Shown: positions 9,510-18,781 of the stretch, one piece after another
Layout: every line of letters begins with the position of its first letter
Numbering within the stretch: position 1 is the first letter of the stretch
DNA from: JASMTM01 sp964441735
Lineage (GTDB): Bacteria; Thermotogota; Thermotogae; Petrotogales; Kosmotogaceae
DNA length: 59,054 bases
Assembly: GCA_964441735.1 (NCBI GenBank)
Contig: CAYTVB010000010.1
Span: 1 to 59,054, forward strand
Reading direction: 5' to 3'
Program-made: the position numbers and the translations under genes
The notes under the pieces: model-generated
The model's database searches: none
What the model was told of the DNA's origin: nothing
What the model saw: only the letters and a program-made list of their open reading frames with translations

Positions 9510-9512
9510 CCC

Positions 9513-10547
9513 TTATTTGTCCCTTTCTTCGATGTCTTTAAACAGATAGGTGTTATTGGACAGTTTTATGTTGAGTAATTCATAGGCTTTTTCAGTCACT
9601 TTTCTTCCTCTGTTTGTTCTCACAAGAAATCCTGATTGTAGGAGATATGGTTCATAGACTTCACTAATGGTTTCAGCTTCTATACCAACTGAAGCAGCTA
9701 TTGCCTTGACTCCTGCTGGACCACCATTAAAATTCGTTATCAGTGTACTAAGAATCTTTCTATCCATATCGTCAAGCCCGTAATCATCAATCTTCATTAA
9801 CTTCATCGCATTTTTTACAGTGTCAACACTTATTACATTACTGCCATCAACGGTAGCAAGATCTCGTACCCTTCTCAATAATCTGTTGGCTATCCTGGGG
9901 GTGCCTCTTGAACGTTCTGCCAACAATTTTGCAGCAGATTTTTTTACTTCAATTTCCAGTAGTTTTGAGGACCGTTCAATAATTTCCCTAAGTTCGGACT
10001 CTGGGTAAAACTCAATCTCCAATACCATTCCAAATCTATTTCTAAGCGGGGCTCCTATCATTCCTGAACGAGTGGTGGCTCCAACCAGTGTAAAAGGGTT
10101 AAGATCAAGTCTGATCGATCTTGCGCTGGGACCTTTTCCTATCATAATATCGAGTTGAAAATCCTCCATTGCTGAATAAAGGATTTCCTCAACAGACCTT
10201 CCCAGCCTGTGTATTTCGTCTATAAAAAGCACATCTCCGTTTTCAAGTCCAGTCAATATCGCTGCCAGATCACCCTGCTTTTCTATCACAGGACCGCCGG
10301 TAATGTATATACCTGCACCAAGTTCATTTGCCAGAACGTGTGCGAGCGTAGTCTTGCCCAGTCCCGGGGGACCTGATAACAAAATATGATCAAGAGCTTC
10401 TTCTCTAACCTTTGCTGCCTCTATGGCTATTTTTAATCGTTCTTTTACATTTTCCTGTCCAATATATTCATCAAGCGTTTTGGGCCTGAGACTTTTTACT
10501 TCAACCTCATCCCGGGTTTCAGGCGACAAAAATCGTTCATCTTCCAT
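9513..10547 (-). CDS. ruvB: Holliday junction branch-migration helicase subunit RuvB
   Basis: AAA+ motor that drives branch migration of Holliday junctions together with RuvA. Walker A GPPGLGKTTLAHV is near residue 62, Walker B FIDEIHRLGR, sensor 1 GATTRSGMIGAPLRNRFG, the arginine finger region GTPRIANRLLRRVRD, and the C-terminal winged helix contains GGPAGVKAIAASVG and EPYLLQSGFLVRTNRGR. I choose the ATG at 10547 because GGAG is 8 nt upstream; an upstream in-frame GTG at 10556 overlaps that site. ruvA and ruvC are not in the window. It starts 15 bases after asnS. Confidence 0.96.
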   Translation of the reverse strand: MEDERFLSPETRDEVEVKSLRPKTLDEYIGQENVKERLKIAIEAAKVREEALDHILLSGPPGLGKTTLAHVLANELGAGIYITGGPVIEKQGDLAAILTGLENGDVLFIDEIHRLGRSVEEILYSAMEDFQLDIMIGKGPSARSIRLDLNPFTLVGATTRSGMIGAPLRNRFGMVLEIEFYPESELREIIERSSKLLEIEVKKSAAKLLAERSRGTPRIANRLLRRVRDLATVDGSNVISVDTVKNAMKLMKIDDYGLDDMDRKILSTLITNFNGGPAGVKAIAASVGIEAETISEVYEPYLLQSGFLVRTNRGRKVTEKAYELLNIKLSNNTYLFKDIEERDK

Positions 10548-10561
10548 AATTTTCACTCCAT

Positions 10562-11857
10562 CTATGGATGTATTCTATATAATGTCCTTGCAAAAGGTAT
10601 GGCTTCCCTAACATGTTCAAGTCCGCATATCCATGCAACCACTCTCTCTATACCCATACCAAAACCACTATGTGGTACGGAACCATATTTTCGCAAATCC
10701 ATATACCAATCATAAGATGCTGGATCAAGTTTGAATTCTTTTATTCTCTCAAGTAACAAGACTTCTTCCCAGATCCTCTCAGAGGCCCCGATTATCTCTC
10801 CATATCCTTCAGGAGCAATCAGATCATTGCAAAGTACAACATCTGGGTTATCTGGATCGGGAGGCATATAAAAAGCCTTTGCCATCCTGGGATATTTTTC
10901 GATCACTACCGGTTTATCAAATTCTTTGGCGATAGCTGTTTCTTCATCAGAACCGAAATCTCCACCCCATTCTATCCTAAAACCTTTTTTCTGGAGAAGC
11001 TTCACCGCATCTGTATAGGTGATCCTTGGAAATGGTTTTTCTACCTTTTCCAATAGGGATGTATCTCTTTTTATCTCCTTTAGATCATCTTCTGCTCTTT
11101 CAAGCGTTTTCTTGACAACGAACTCAACGAGGTCCTCCTGCAAATGAATATTGTCTTCATGTTCATAATAAGCTACTTCCGCTTCGTTCATCCAGAATTC
11201 TATCAAATGCCTTCTGGTTTTAGATTTTTCTGCTCTAAAGGTTGGACCAAGGTTGTAAGCCTTTCCCAATCCCATGCAGGCTGCTTCAAGGTAAAGCTGA
11301 CCTGTCTGAGCAAGGTAGGCTTTTCCGTAATCAAAATAATCAAGCTCAAAACAATTACCCGCGCTTTCACCAATTGAACCTGTAAAAATTGGTGTATCAA
11401 CAAGAACAAAGTTACGTGAATTGTAGAATTCTCTTGTCGCTTTAATAATCTCATTACGTATATGAGACAGATGAAATTGTCTTTTCGTTCGTAGCCAAAG
11501 ATGACGATTCTCCATGAGAAAATCTATGCCATGATCGGGTTTATTAATGGGAAAATCCTCGTCAGGATTCTGTACAACCGCCACATCATTTACATGTATT
11601 TCAACATCACCGGGTGCGCGTTTTTCTTCCTTTACAATTCCTTTTACAATAACACTCGCTTCCATTTTAATGTCCTTTGTCTGTTCAAAAACTTCTGAAG
11701 AAACCGAACTCTTTTCTACAATCCCCTGTACAAAACCGGTACCGTCTCTCAAATAAAGAAATTGTATCTTTCCACTGGAACGAAATCTTCTCAACCAACC
11801 TTTAATTTCCACCTCTTCTCCCACATGATCCTTTAATGATTCAATGTAAACCCACAA
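10562..11857 (-). CDS. asnS: Asparaginyl-tRNA synthetase
   Basis: Class IIb synthetase of about 431 residues that charges tRNA-Asn. The N-terminal OB-fold (VEIKGWLRRFRSSGKIQFLYLRDG) binds the anticodon. Class II motifs are motif 2 (GPTFRAEKSKTRRHLIEFWMNE) and motif 3 (GFGMGIERVVAWICG). The short form without the GAD insertion, and the motif 2 context, fit AsnRS rather than AspRS; a separate bacterial-type AspRS lies at 13.8 kb. I start at the TTG at 11857, 8 nt after GGAGG; the GTG at 11866 is inside that ribosome site. It is the first gene of the long minus-strand operon running down to the macro-domain gene. Confidence 0.93.
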   Translation of the reverse strand: MWVYIESLKDHVGEEVEIKGWLRRFRSSGKIQFLYLRDGTGFVQGIVEKSSVSSEVFEQTKDIKMEASVIVKGIVKEEKRAPGDVEIHVNDVAVVQNPDEDFPINKPDHGIDFLMENRHLWLRTKRQFHLSHIRNEIIKATREFYNSRNFVLVDTPIFTGSIGESAGNCFELDYFDYGKAYLAQTGQLYLEAACMGLGKAYNLGPTFRAEKSKTRRHLIEFWMNEAEVAYYEHEDNIHLQEDLVEFVVKKTLERAEDDLKEIKRDTSLLEKVEKPFPRITYTDAVKLLQKKGFRIEWGGDFGSDEETAIAKEFDKPVVIEKYPRMAKAFYMPPDPDNPDVVLCNDLIAPEGYGEIIGASERIWEEVLLLERIKEFKLDPASYDWYMDLRKYGSVPHSGFGMGIERVVAWICGLEHVREAIPFARTLYRIHP

Positions 11858-11891
11858 CTCCAACACCTCCGAGAACTCTTATCACTTAACG

Positions 11892-11897
11892 ATTATA
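11892..11897 (-). promoter_or_regulatory. Possible -10 box for asnS operon
   Basis: TATAAT on the minus strand lies about 35 bases upstream of the asnS start and immediately after the T-run of the terminator of the preceding gene. No good -35 is visible because that position falls in the terminator stem. This is the only candidate I see for initiation of the asnS-to-rarA operon. Confidence 0.3.
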
Positions 11898-11929
11898 ACA
11901 AAAAACCCGGGATCAGATGTCCCGGGTTT
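11896..11929 (-). terminator. Rho-independent terminator of Omp-alpha-like gene
   Basis: On the minus strand a perfect stem AAACCCGGGA/TCCCGGGTTT (11920-11929 with 11903-11912) is followed by a run of six T. It lies 20 bases after the stop of the Omp-alpha-like gene and separates that gene from asnS. Confidence 0.88.
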
Positions 11930-11949
11930 CAGAAATGTCTACTTAATAA

Positions 11950-13668
11950 CTAAAACATGAAAAATGGTAAAACTATTGCAACAATTGCAAGAATTATTCC
12001 TGCTCCACCTATCCAGGCAGCAGTACCCGCTGCATTTCTTACTGATTGTATTTCTTCTTTAGACGCCATATTTTTCTTAGCGTCTGTAATTTCATTTTCA
12101 AGATCCGCTTTGTTTTGAGAAACGGTTGCTGTCAATGTTTCAATATTTGATGTATTTGTATCAACACTGGATGCAACGTCTGTTAGTACACTATCCATTG
12201 AATCTACTCTGTTACTCAAATCTTCTATGGCTGTATCATTGGCTCCAACTGATTGTTCTATCTCATCAGTTCTATCCTGTAGATTTGCAACATCTGTCAC
12301 AACATTTTTTAAGCTTTCCAGATCTTTGTTGACGTCTTCTTCAAAGCTTTCTAAAGATGTTACTCTGACCTTTATTGAGTCTATTTCTCCTTTATTAGAT
12401 GAAACATCCGTTCTTATTTGAGAATAAAGATTTGCTAGAGAATTTACATCTTCCTCCAGCGTTGAAAGTTCATTTATGTTGTTTTCAACTGTTGCGAGTC
12501 TTCTTGAAAGAGCACCAAGATCTTTGTCAACACTGTCTTCCAGACTCTGAATTCTGTTAGAAAGAGTTACGTCAAGCTCGTTTAATGTACTTTTTAGTTC
12601 ATCCAAACTTTCAGTTTTAGCATATAGTTTTAAAATACCGTTAAGATCAGTTACAGATATCATTTCTTCTAGAGCTGCTGCAAGCTCTTCTTCTGTGACC
12701 ATTGTTTCTGTTAATTCTTCTAACTTATCTGACATTTCAGATGAATTAATGAAATTATCAAACTCTTTTTCAACACCCGCCACACGATCTTTGAGATTCG
12801 CATAATTTGAATCGGTTGTTTCTTTAAAGGAAGCAAAATCGTTCTTTAATGTATCAAGTTCATCGTTTGTTTCTCCAAGACTTGTTTTGTATGATTCAAG
12901 AGTGTTTGATAAATTGGTGATTGATTCTTCATTTGAGCTTACCTTCGGTAATATTTCTGACATATCTTCTGAAAGTGAATTTAAACTCGTTTTTGCTTCG
13001 TCCATATCCATACTCAAATTAACTACTTCCTGTGAAAGCTGAGAATGACTTTCCATTATATCTTCATCTTTCGCAGTAAGCTCCGCAAACTTATTTTCAG
13101 TACTTGTTTCCAGTTCATCTACTTTCTTTGTAACAACTGAAATTTCTTTGCTGGTATTCAATATCAATTTTCTTAACTCTTCAGAAATTCCTGCAGGTGG
13201 AACGTCCATTTCTCTAGACTCCAGTGTGCTTCTAATTTCATTAATCTGCCTTTCAAGGCTGTTAAATCTCTCAAGTATTGTCGTCATTTGTACATAATTT
13301 CCCTGTGTGTCTTTTAATGCTACATCAAATTCCTCAATTTTATTTGTTAATGATTCGGGAATCGTAACTTCTGCTGGTTCCACATCAGTGGGCACAACTT
13401 CACCTTTCCTGGCAAAGTTATCTTCGATATAGTTTAGAAACTTATCCATTAGTACAGCTGTCTGGTACCTTAGAAGAGGTTCGTTTCCTTCGTAATAAAG
13501 TTCTCCCTCCCTGGGGATACCTGAAAGAATTTCTAACTCACTCAGACGCATAATAGAATCATAAGCCCAATGACTTGAACTAACATCAGCGTAGGTAACT
13601 GAAAATGCCATTGATGCCATAACAAGTGTTACCATTAGTATCAAAGAGACTTTTAACGACTTTTTCAT
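11950..13668 (-). CDS. Omp-alpha-like toga/outer-envelope rod protein (SLH, coiled coil, C-terminal anchor)
   Basis: About 572 residues. An N-terminal signal peptide (MKKSLKVSLILMVTLVMAS...) is followed by one SLH domain (DVSSSHWAYDSIMRLSELEI, then LLRYQTAVLMDKFLNYIED), then about 430 residues of nearly unbroken heptad-rich sequence, and a hydrophobic C-terminal helix (AAWIGGAGIILAIVAIVL) ending the protein. This order matches Omp-alpha of Thermotoga, in which the SLH domain binds the cell wall, the coiled coil spans the wide periplasm and the C-terminal helix sits in the outer membrane. I start at the ATG at 13668, after GGAGGTGGCCTT; the TTG 15 bases upstream would disturb the signal peptide. 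It is monocistronic, with its own terminator and no tightly linked neighbour. Confidence 0.9.
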   Translation of the reverse strand: MKKSLKVSLILMVTLVMASMAFSVTYADVSSSHWAYDSIMRLSELEILSGIPREGELYYEGNEPLLRYQTAVLMDKFLNYIEDNFARKGEVVPTDVEPAEVTIPESLTNKIEEFDVALKDTQGNYVQMTTILERFNSLERQINEIRSTLESREMDVPPAGISEELRKLILNTSKEISVVTKKVDELETSTENKFAELTAKDEDIMESHSQLSQEVVNLSMDMDEAKTSLNSLSEDMSEILPKVSSNEESITNLSNTLESYKTSLGETNDELDTLKNDFASFKETTDSNYANLKDRVAGVEKEFDNFINSSEMSDKLEELTETMVTEEELAAALEEMISVTDLNGILKLYAKTESLDELKSTLNELDVTLSNRIQSLEDSVDKDLGALSRRLATVENNINELSTLEEDVNSLANLYSQIRTDVSSNKGEIDSIKVRVTSLESFEEDVNKDLESLKNVVTDVANLQDRTDEIEQSVGANDTAIEDLSNRVDSMDSVLTDVASSVDTNTSNIETLTATVSQNKADLENEITDAKKNMASKEEIQSVRNAAGTAAWIGGAGIILAIVAIVLPFFMF

Positions 13669-13786
13669 AAGGCCACCTCCCAATATTTGTATTCAAAATA
13701 GATTTTACCATATCTTGGAGCAATACAACTCCTTATTCAATGAATTCTTTTAACATGGTAATATTTAACGACAGGAGGTGTTTCGG

Positions 13787-15571
13787 TTGAAAAAACGTAC
13801 GCATAGTTGTGGTGAGCTTACAACAAAACACTGCGATAATGAAGTCACTTTAAGTGGTTGGGTTGACAGAATAAGAGATCTAGGCGGGATAAAATTCGTC
13901 ATGTTAAGGGATAGATATGGTTATACCCAGGTTGTATTTGATCCTGAGAAAACCAAATCGCATGAAAAAGCTCAAAAGCTTGGTAATGAATATGTTATTA
14001 CTGTTACAGGTGTTGTAAGAGAAAGACCCGATGATGCCATTAATCCTGAAATGAAAACGGGTTATATTGAGGTACTCGCAAAGGATCTGGAAATTCTTTC
14101 AGTTTCACAAACACCACCAATTTATATAAATATCGATGATAACGCTTCAGAAGAAATGCGGCTAAAATACCGTTATCTTGATTTAAGAAAACCCACTATT
14201 CAAAAGAATTTGAATATAAGACATGAAGCTGCTCAAACAACTCGTAATGTCTTAAATGAAAAAGGTTTTTTAGAAATTGAGACACCTGTTCTTACAAAAT
14301 CAACTCCTGAAGGTGCCAGAGATTTTCTTGTTCCTTCAAGAATCAGACCAGGGAAATTTTATGCATTACCCCAATCTCCTCAATTATTTAAACAACTACT
14401 TATGATTAGCGGCATAGATAGATATTATCAAATAGTTAAGTGTTACAGAGACGAAGATTTTAGAGCAGATAGACAGCCCGAATTTACACAGATAGATCTG
14501 GAAATGTCTTTTGTAGATAGGGATGACATCCTTCAACTAACAGAAGAGATTTTTGATAATATTTTCAAAAATGTCCTGCAAAAAGAAATAAAAATCCCCA
14601 TTGACAGAATGACATATACAGAAGTAATTGAAAAATATGGTTCTGATAAACCTGACAGACGCTATGGAATGAAAATTACTGACGTTTCAGATTGTTTTTC
14701 AAAAACAAACTTTCGATTGATAAAGAGCTCACTTGAAAAAGGAGAAAAAGTAAAAGCAATACTCGTTAAAGATGTAGGTGACAAATTTTCAAGAAAACGC
14801 ATTGATAATTTAACAGAAATTGCGAAAGAAAACGGCTTGGGTGGATTGTTATGGGTAAAATTAGAGGAAGAGCTTAAATCACCGGTTGCAAAACATTGTG
14901 CAGATGAACTTAAAAGTGTATCAGATGCTTTATCTGCAGAAGAAAATGATGTTATTTTGCTTGCTGTGGCTGAAAATAAGCTTGCATCAAAAGCACTTGG
15001 AAGGATTAGAGAAAACATAATTCATGAAGACTGTGAGAAAATGGAAGGTTTTGATTTGCTCTGGGTACTTGATTTTCCCATGTTCACATACAATGAAGAA
15101 AATGACCGTCTAGAAGCGGAGCATCATCCTTTCACAATGCCATATGTTGAAGATATTGAAAAATATAAAGACGAACCTTTGAAAATACGATCCCACGCTT
15201 ATGATCTTGTAGTGAATGGATATGAAATTGCCAGTGGGAGCGCAAGAATCCATGATAGTTCACTTCAACAAAAGGTTTTTGACATAATAGGACTGGACAG
15301 AAAAATTACCAAAGAGCGATTTGGTTTCTTACTGGAAGCCTTTAAATATGGACCACCCCCACATGCAGGTATAGCAGTGGGATTCGACAGACTCATTATG
15401 ATACTATCTGGTTCAAGTTCTATAAGAGATGTCATTGCATTTCCAAAAACAACAACGGGAAGCGATTTAATGACTTTAGCACCTTCTTCAGTGGCTGAAG
15501 AACAACTTAGGCAGCTTAAAATCAAACTCGTAGAGAATGATGGTGAAGAAAAAGATGAAGATAGCAATTGA
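13787..15571 (+). CDS. aspS: Aspartyl-tRNA synthetase
   Basis: Class IIb synthetase of about 594 residues, bacterial type. It has the OB-fold (VTLSGWVDRIRDLGGIKFVMLRDRYG), motif 1 region, motif 2 (CYRDEDFRADRQPEFTQID), a GAD insertion domain between about 285 and 420, and motif 3 (GIAVGFDRLIMILSG). PQSPQLFKQLLMISG and QIDLEMSF are typical AspRS signatures. I choose the TTG at 13787, 8 nt after GGAGG; the GTG at 13778 is inside the Shine-Dalgarno sequence. It is first of a five-gene plus-strand operon and its end overlaps cmk by 17 bases. Confidence 0.95.
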   Translation: MKKRTHSCGELTTKHCDNEVTLSGWVDRIRDLGGIKFVMLRDRYGYTQVVFDPEKTKSHEKAQKLGNEYVITVTGVVRERPDDAINPEMKTGYIEVLAKDLEILSVSQTPPIYINIDDNASEEMRLKYRYLDLRKPTIQKNLNIRHEAAQTTRNVLNEKGFLEIETPVLTKSTPEGARDFLVPSRIRPGKFYALPQSPQLFKQLLMISGIDRYYQIVKCYRDEDFRADRQPEFTQIDLEMSFVDRDDILQLTEEIFDNIFKNVLQKEIKIPIDRMTYTEVIEKYGSDKPDRRYGMKITDVSDCFSKTNFRLIKSSLEKGEKVKAILVKDVGDKFSRKRIDNLTEIAKENGLGGLLWVKLEEELKSPVAKHCADELKSVSDALSAEENDVILLAVAENKLASKALGRIRENIIHEDCEKMEGFDLLWVLDFPMFTYNEENDRLEAEHHPFTMPYVEDIEKYKDEPLKIRSHAYDLVVNGYEIASGSARIHDSSLQQKVFDIIGLDRKITKERFGFLLEAFKYGPPPHAGIAVGFDRLIMILSGSSSIRDVIAFPKTTTGSDLMTLAPSSVAEEQLRQLKIKLVENDGEEKDEDSN

Positions 15572-16199
15572 TGGACCCGCGGGTTCAGGAAAATCCTGTG
15601 TAGCATCGGGTCTTGCAAAAAGATTGGGATACGTTTATATTGACACCGGCTCAATGTATCGAGCTTTAGCCTGGAAGGCTAATAAAGATAAAATAAATAT
15701 CTATGATGATAGTCAAATCAATAATTTAATTAAAGAAACCAATTTTTCATTATCTGAAGGAAAACTCATAATGGACGATGAAGATCTTAAATCTGAAATT
15801 AGAACAGGAATAATCTCAAAGAAATCATCAGAAATCGCAAAATTACAACCTGTAAGAAATTTTTTAACCACAGAACAAAGAAAGCTTGCAGAGAAAAATA
15901 ACGTTGTAATGGAAGGTAGAGATATCGGAACGGTAGTTTTGCAAAATGCTGAATACAAGTTTTTTCTGGATGCTTCAAAAGAAGAACGTGCCCGTAGGAG
16001 ACTAAAACAAATGAAATCAATGGGGCTCGAAGGAAGTTATGGTGAAATTTTACAGGAAATCATAGATAGAGATAATAACGATTCCTCTCGTTCACTGGCT
16101 CCGCTAAAACCAGCTGAAGATGCAATTAGAATAGATACAACAAATCTCTCTATCACACAAGTCATTGAAACAATATTATTTATGGTGGTAGATGAATAA
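15555..16199 (+). CDS. cmk: Cytidylate kinase
   Basis: About 214 residues. P-loop kinase that phosphorylates CMP and dCMP. The N-terminus MKIAIDGPAGSGKSCVA carries the P-loop, YIDTGSMYRALA is the substrate-binding signature, VMEGRDIGTVVL follows, and the lid region has DASKEERARRRLKQM and DRDNNDSSRSLAPL. I start at the third ATG (15555), where the family consensus begins; two upstream ATGs (15537 and 15540) would add six residues. It overlaps the end of aspS, and its TAA overlaps the next start as TAATG. The cmk-ispH-rpsA order is also found in Firmicutes. Confidence 0.94.
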   Translation: MKIAIDGPAGSGKSCVASGLAKRLGYVYIDTGSMYRALAWKANKDKINIYDDSQINNLIKETNFSLSEGKLIMDDEDLKSEIRTGIISKKSSEIAKLQPVRNFLTTEQRKLAEKNNVVMEGRDIGTVVLQNAEYKFFLDASKEERARRRLKQMKSMGLEGSYGEILQEIIDRDNNDSSRSLAPLKPAEDAIRIDTTNLSITQVIETILFMVVDE

Positions 16200-18781
16200 T
16201 GAAAATTATTCTTGGAAAGGAAATTGGTTTTTGTTATGGTGTAGAAAAGGCAATTAACAGAGTAGAAGGACTACTTTCTAAAGGGAACAAGCTCGCAATA
16301 GAAGGCGAAATAATCCATAATGATGAAGTAATTTCCAGCCTGAGAAAAAGAGGACTAAAAAATTTAGATGAGGTCCACCCGCAAAAAAAAGAAGAATATC
16401 ATGCCTTAATTAGAACACACGGTGTATCGCCTGATATCGAAAAAACAATTAGAGAGAGATTTGCCAATGTTGTAGACCTAACCTGTCCAATAGTGTACAA
16501 TGTATTCAGGTTAGCTGAACAACTAGAAAAACAAGGTAACTGTATAATAATTTTTGGTAAGAAAGAACATGCAGAAACTAAGGCATTAAAAGGAAGACTA
16601 AATAATTACATAATTGTTGAGCCCCACTGGGACATTGACTCGATAAAGAAAAAAATAACTGAAAAAGACTGCAAAGGTTATTCTTTAATCTCACAAACCA
16701 CTATGGATCAAAGCCAATTTGAAAGTCTTTCCGAAGAAATCAAAAAAATCATTAATGTTGATGTTCACAATACAATTTGCTCGGTTACAATAAATAGAGA
16801 AAAAGAAGCAAGCTATCTTGCGAAAAATTGTGACTGTGTTATTGTGGTCGGTGGAGTAAAAAGCTCAAACACAAAAAAGCTGGTAGAATTGGTTCTAAGA
16901 GGTGGAACCAAAGCTTGTCATGTAAGTTGTCCAGACGATATTCCACCGCTAGATACGTGCAACACGATTGGTATAATTAGTGGAACATCGACACCTGCAG
17001 AACAAATCCAGAGACTACTGGATAATATAAAGAATAAATATAAAGAGGAGGTAATTCAAATGCCTGAGGAAAGGCAGAACCAAGAAGAAAAAATGAGCAT
17101 GGAAGACGTCATGCAACAAATGGACGACTTTTCGCTCAGAAAAGGAACATATACCAAAGCAGAGGTTTACTCAACCCAGCCTGATGGAATACTGGTGTTA
17201 TTGAACGGTAAACTTGATGGTTTCATTAAAGAGGACGAACTCGTGAATTCCATCGATGAATACAAGGTGGGTGACAAGATTGATGTTACTGTTATGAAAA
17301 TAAATGAAGATGAAGGTAGAACGCTTGCATCAGAAAAAAGAGCCTATCACATAACTGTAATGAATGAAATTGAAGACGCTTACAAAAATGGAAATCCGGT
17401 TAAAGGTGAAATTATTGGTGAAATAAAGAGTGGATATCTGGTGAGATTGAAAAAAGCAATAAAGGCTTTTTTGCCCGGATCACATTCTGGACTAAAAAAA
17501 GGAGAGAAATATCCCGAAAGGCCTCTTGATTTTAAAATTTTAGAATTTAAGAAAAGAAATCGTGGAAGAAATAACATCGTCGTTTCTCTTACAGAGCTTA
17601 AAAATGAGAGAATACAAAAATACTTTTCAGAACTTAAAGAAGATCAGGTTGTCGAAGGAACTGTTGAAGCAATTAAGAATTTTGGTGCCTTTGTCAAGCT
17701 TACTGAAGATGTCACTGGTTTAATTCCTGCTTCAGAAGTAAGCTGGAGTTCAGAAAGAATAAGTGACGTTATTCGCAAAAATGATAAAGTAAAAGCAAAA
17801 ATCATTGATATAAATCCAAAAGAACAAAAGGTAACTTTGAGTTTGAAAAGAATGAGTGAGGATCCCTGGAAGAATATTGAAGAAAAATATCCTGTAGATA
17901 GCGTTGTAAAGGGAGAAGTCAAGTCAATAGTTCCCTTTGGATTTTTCGTAATGCTTGAACCCGGTGTTGAAGGTCTCGTTCATATCTCTGAAGTATTTTG
18001 GGGAAATGTCAAAAAAAGCCTTCATGATGTTGTTTCGGCTGGTGACAAAGTTGAAGTGAAAGTAAAAGAAGTGAATCCTGAAGAAAGAACCATAGCCCTG
18101 AGTTATCGTGAAGCTGTTGGTGACCCATGGGAAAATATTGAAAATAAATATAATGTAAATGACATTGTTGAAGGTACTATCGTTAAAGTTCTTCCAACTG
18201 GAGTAATCATGGAGATTGAAGAATACGTTTCAGGTTTTGTTCCTGTTTCAGAAATTTCCTGGAACTTTGTTGATGAAGTAGAAGATGCTGTTTCAGAAGG
18301 AGAAAAGAAAAAGGCAATGATCATTTCTCTCGATAAAGAAAATCGAAGAATGAGGCTCAGTCTAAAAAAGGCAACTGAAGATCCGTGGAAAAAGGTTAAA
18401 GAAGAACTGGATGTTGGTGACCATGTTAAGGGAAAAGTTGCCAGGCTAACTAAATCCGGCGCAATTGTAATAATTAACGATTATAATATCGAAGGATTTC
18501 TTCCCGTTTCACAGGTATCAACAGAACGTGTTGAAAATATAGAAGATGCTGTTAAGATCGGAGAAGAGAAAGATTTCAAGATAATAAGATTGGTTTATGA
18601 TCCCGAAAATGATATAAGAAATATGGTAATTTCCATAAGACAATATCTTAAGGATAAAGAGCGCCAGGAAGCCAGAAAAACACTGAAAGAGATAAATGAA
18701 AACAAGAAGGACGACAAACCAGCTTCAATTGGTGAAAAAATAAAAAGAAAACTTGAACAAGAAGGAGAAGACAACAAATAG
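16199..18781 (+). CDS. ispH: Fused HMBPP reductase (IspH) and ribosomal protein S1-like protein
   Basis: 860 residues in one frame. Residues 1-282 are IspH, the last enzyme of the MEP isoprenoid pathway, making IPP and DMAPP. The three [4Fe-4S] ligands are C12 (GFCYGV), C96 (LTCPIV) and C194 (TICSVT), with active-site H40, H74 and H124, and QTT at 166-168. From about 315 to 835 come six S1 RNA-binding repeats of RpsA type, four of them well conserved (for example VVEGTVEAIKNFGAFVKL and VVKGEVKSIVPFGFFVML). An AGAGGAGG ribosome site and in-frame ATG at 17060 (M288) lie just before the S1 part, so a separate S1 protein of 573 residues could also be made. The fusion is known from some clostridia. 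It is coupled to cmk and der. Confidence 0.95.
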   Translation: MKIILGKEIGFCYGVEKAINRVEGLLSKGNKLAIEGEIIHNDEVISSLRKRGLKNLDEVHPQKKEEYHALIRTHGVSPDIEKTIRERFANVVDLTCPIVYNVFRLAEQLEKQGNCIIIFGKKEHAETKALKGRLNNYIIVEPHWDIDSIKKKITEKDCKGYSLISQTTMDQSQFESLSEEIKKIINVDVHNTICSVTINREKEASYLAKNCDCVIVVGGVKSSNTKKLVELVLRGGTKACHVSCPDDIPPLDTCNTIGIISGTSTPAEQIQRLLDNIKNKYKEEVIQMPEERQNQEEKMSMEDVMQQMDDFSLRKGTYTKAEVYSTQPDGILVLLNGKLDGFIKEDELVNSIDEYKVGDKIDVTVMKINEDEGRTLASEKRAYHITVMNEIEDAYKNGNPVKGEIIGEIKSGYLVRLKKAIKAFLPGSHSGLKKGEKYPERPLDFKILEFKKRNRGRNNIVVSLTELKNERIQKYFSELKEDQVVEGTVEAIKNFGAFVKLTEDVTGLIPASEVSWSSERISDVIRKNDKVKAKIIDINPKEQKVTLSLKRMSEDPWKNIEEKYPVDSVVKGEVKSIVPFGFFVMLEPGVEGLVHISEVFWGNVKKSLHDVVSAGDKVEVKVKEVNPEERTIALSYREAVGDPWENIENKYNVNDIVEGTIVKVLPTGVIMEIEEYVSGFVPVSEISWNFVDEVEDAVSEGEKKKAMIISLDKENRRMRLSLKKATEDPWKKVKEELDVGDHVKGKVARLTKSGAIVIINDYNIEGFLPVSQVSTERVENIEDAVKIGEEKDFKIIRLVYDPENDIRNMVISIRQYLKDKERQEARKTLKEINENKKDDKPASIGEKIKRKLEQEGEDNK
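17045..17062 (+). promoter_or_regulatory. rpsA: Internal ribosome binding site and start for the S1 part of IspH-S1
   Basis: GAGGAGGT is followed after seven bases by ATG at 17060-17062, in frame with the fusion, exactly in the linker between IspH and the first S1 repeat. Spacing and match to anti-SD are as good as at any true start in this window. It would give an independent 573-residue S1 protein beginning MPEERQNQEE. Confidence 0.6.

Noticed and set aside
13684..13786. T-box or other leader regulating aspS
   Set aside because: No T-box sequence, specifier hairpin or terminator is seen; the leader is too short.
15265..15654. Open frame of 129 codons on the minus strand
   Set aside because: It is the antisense of aspS and the start of cmk, without its own signals.
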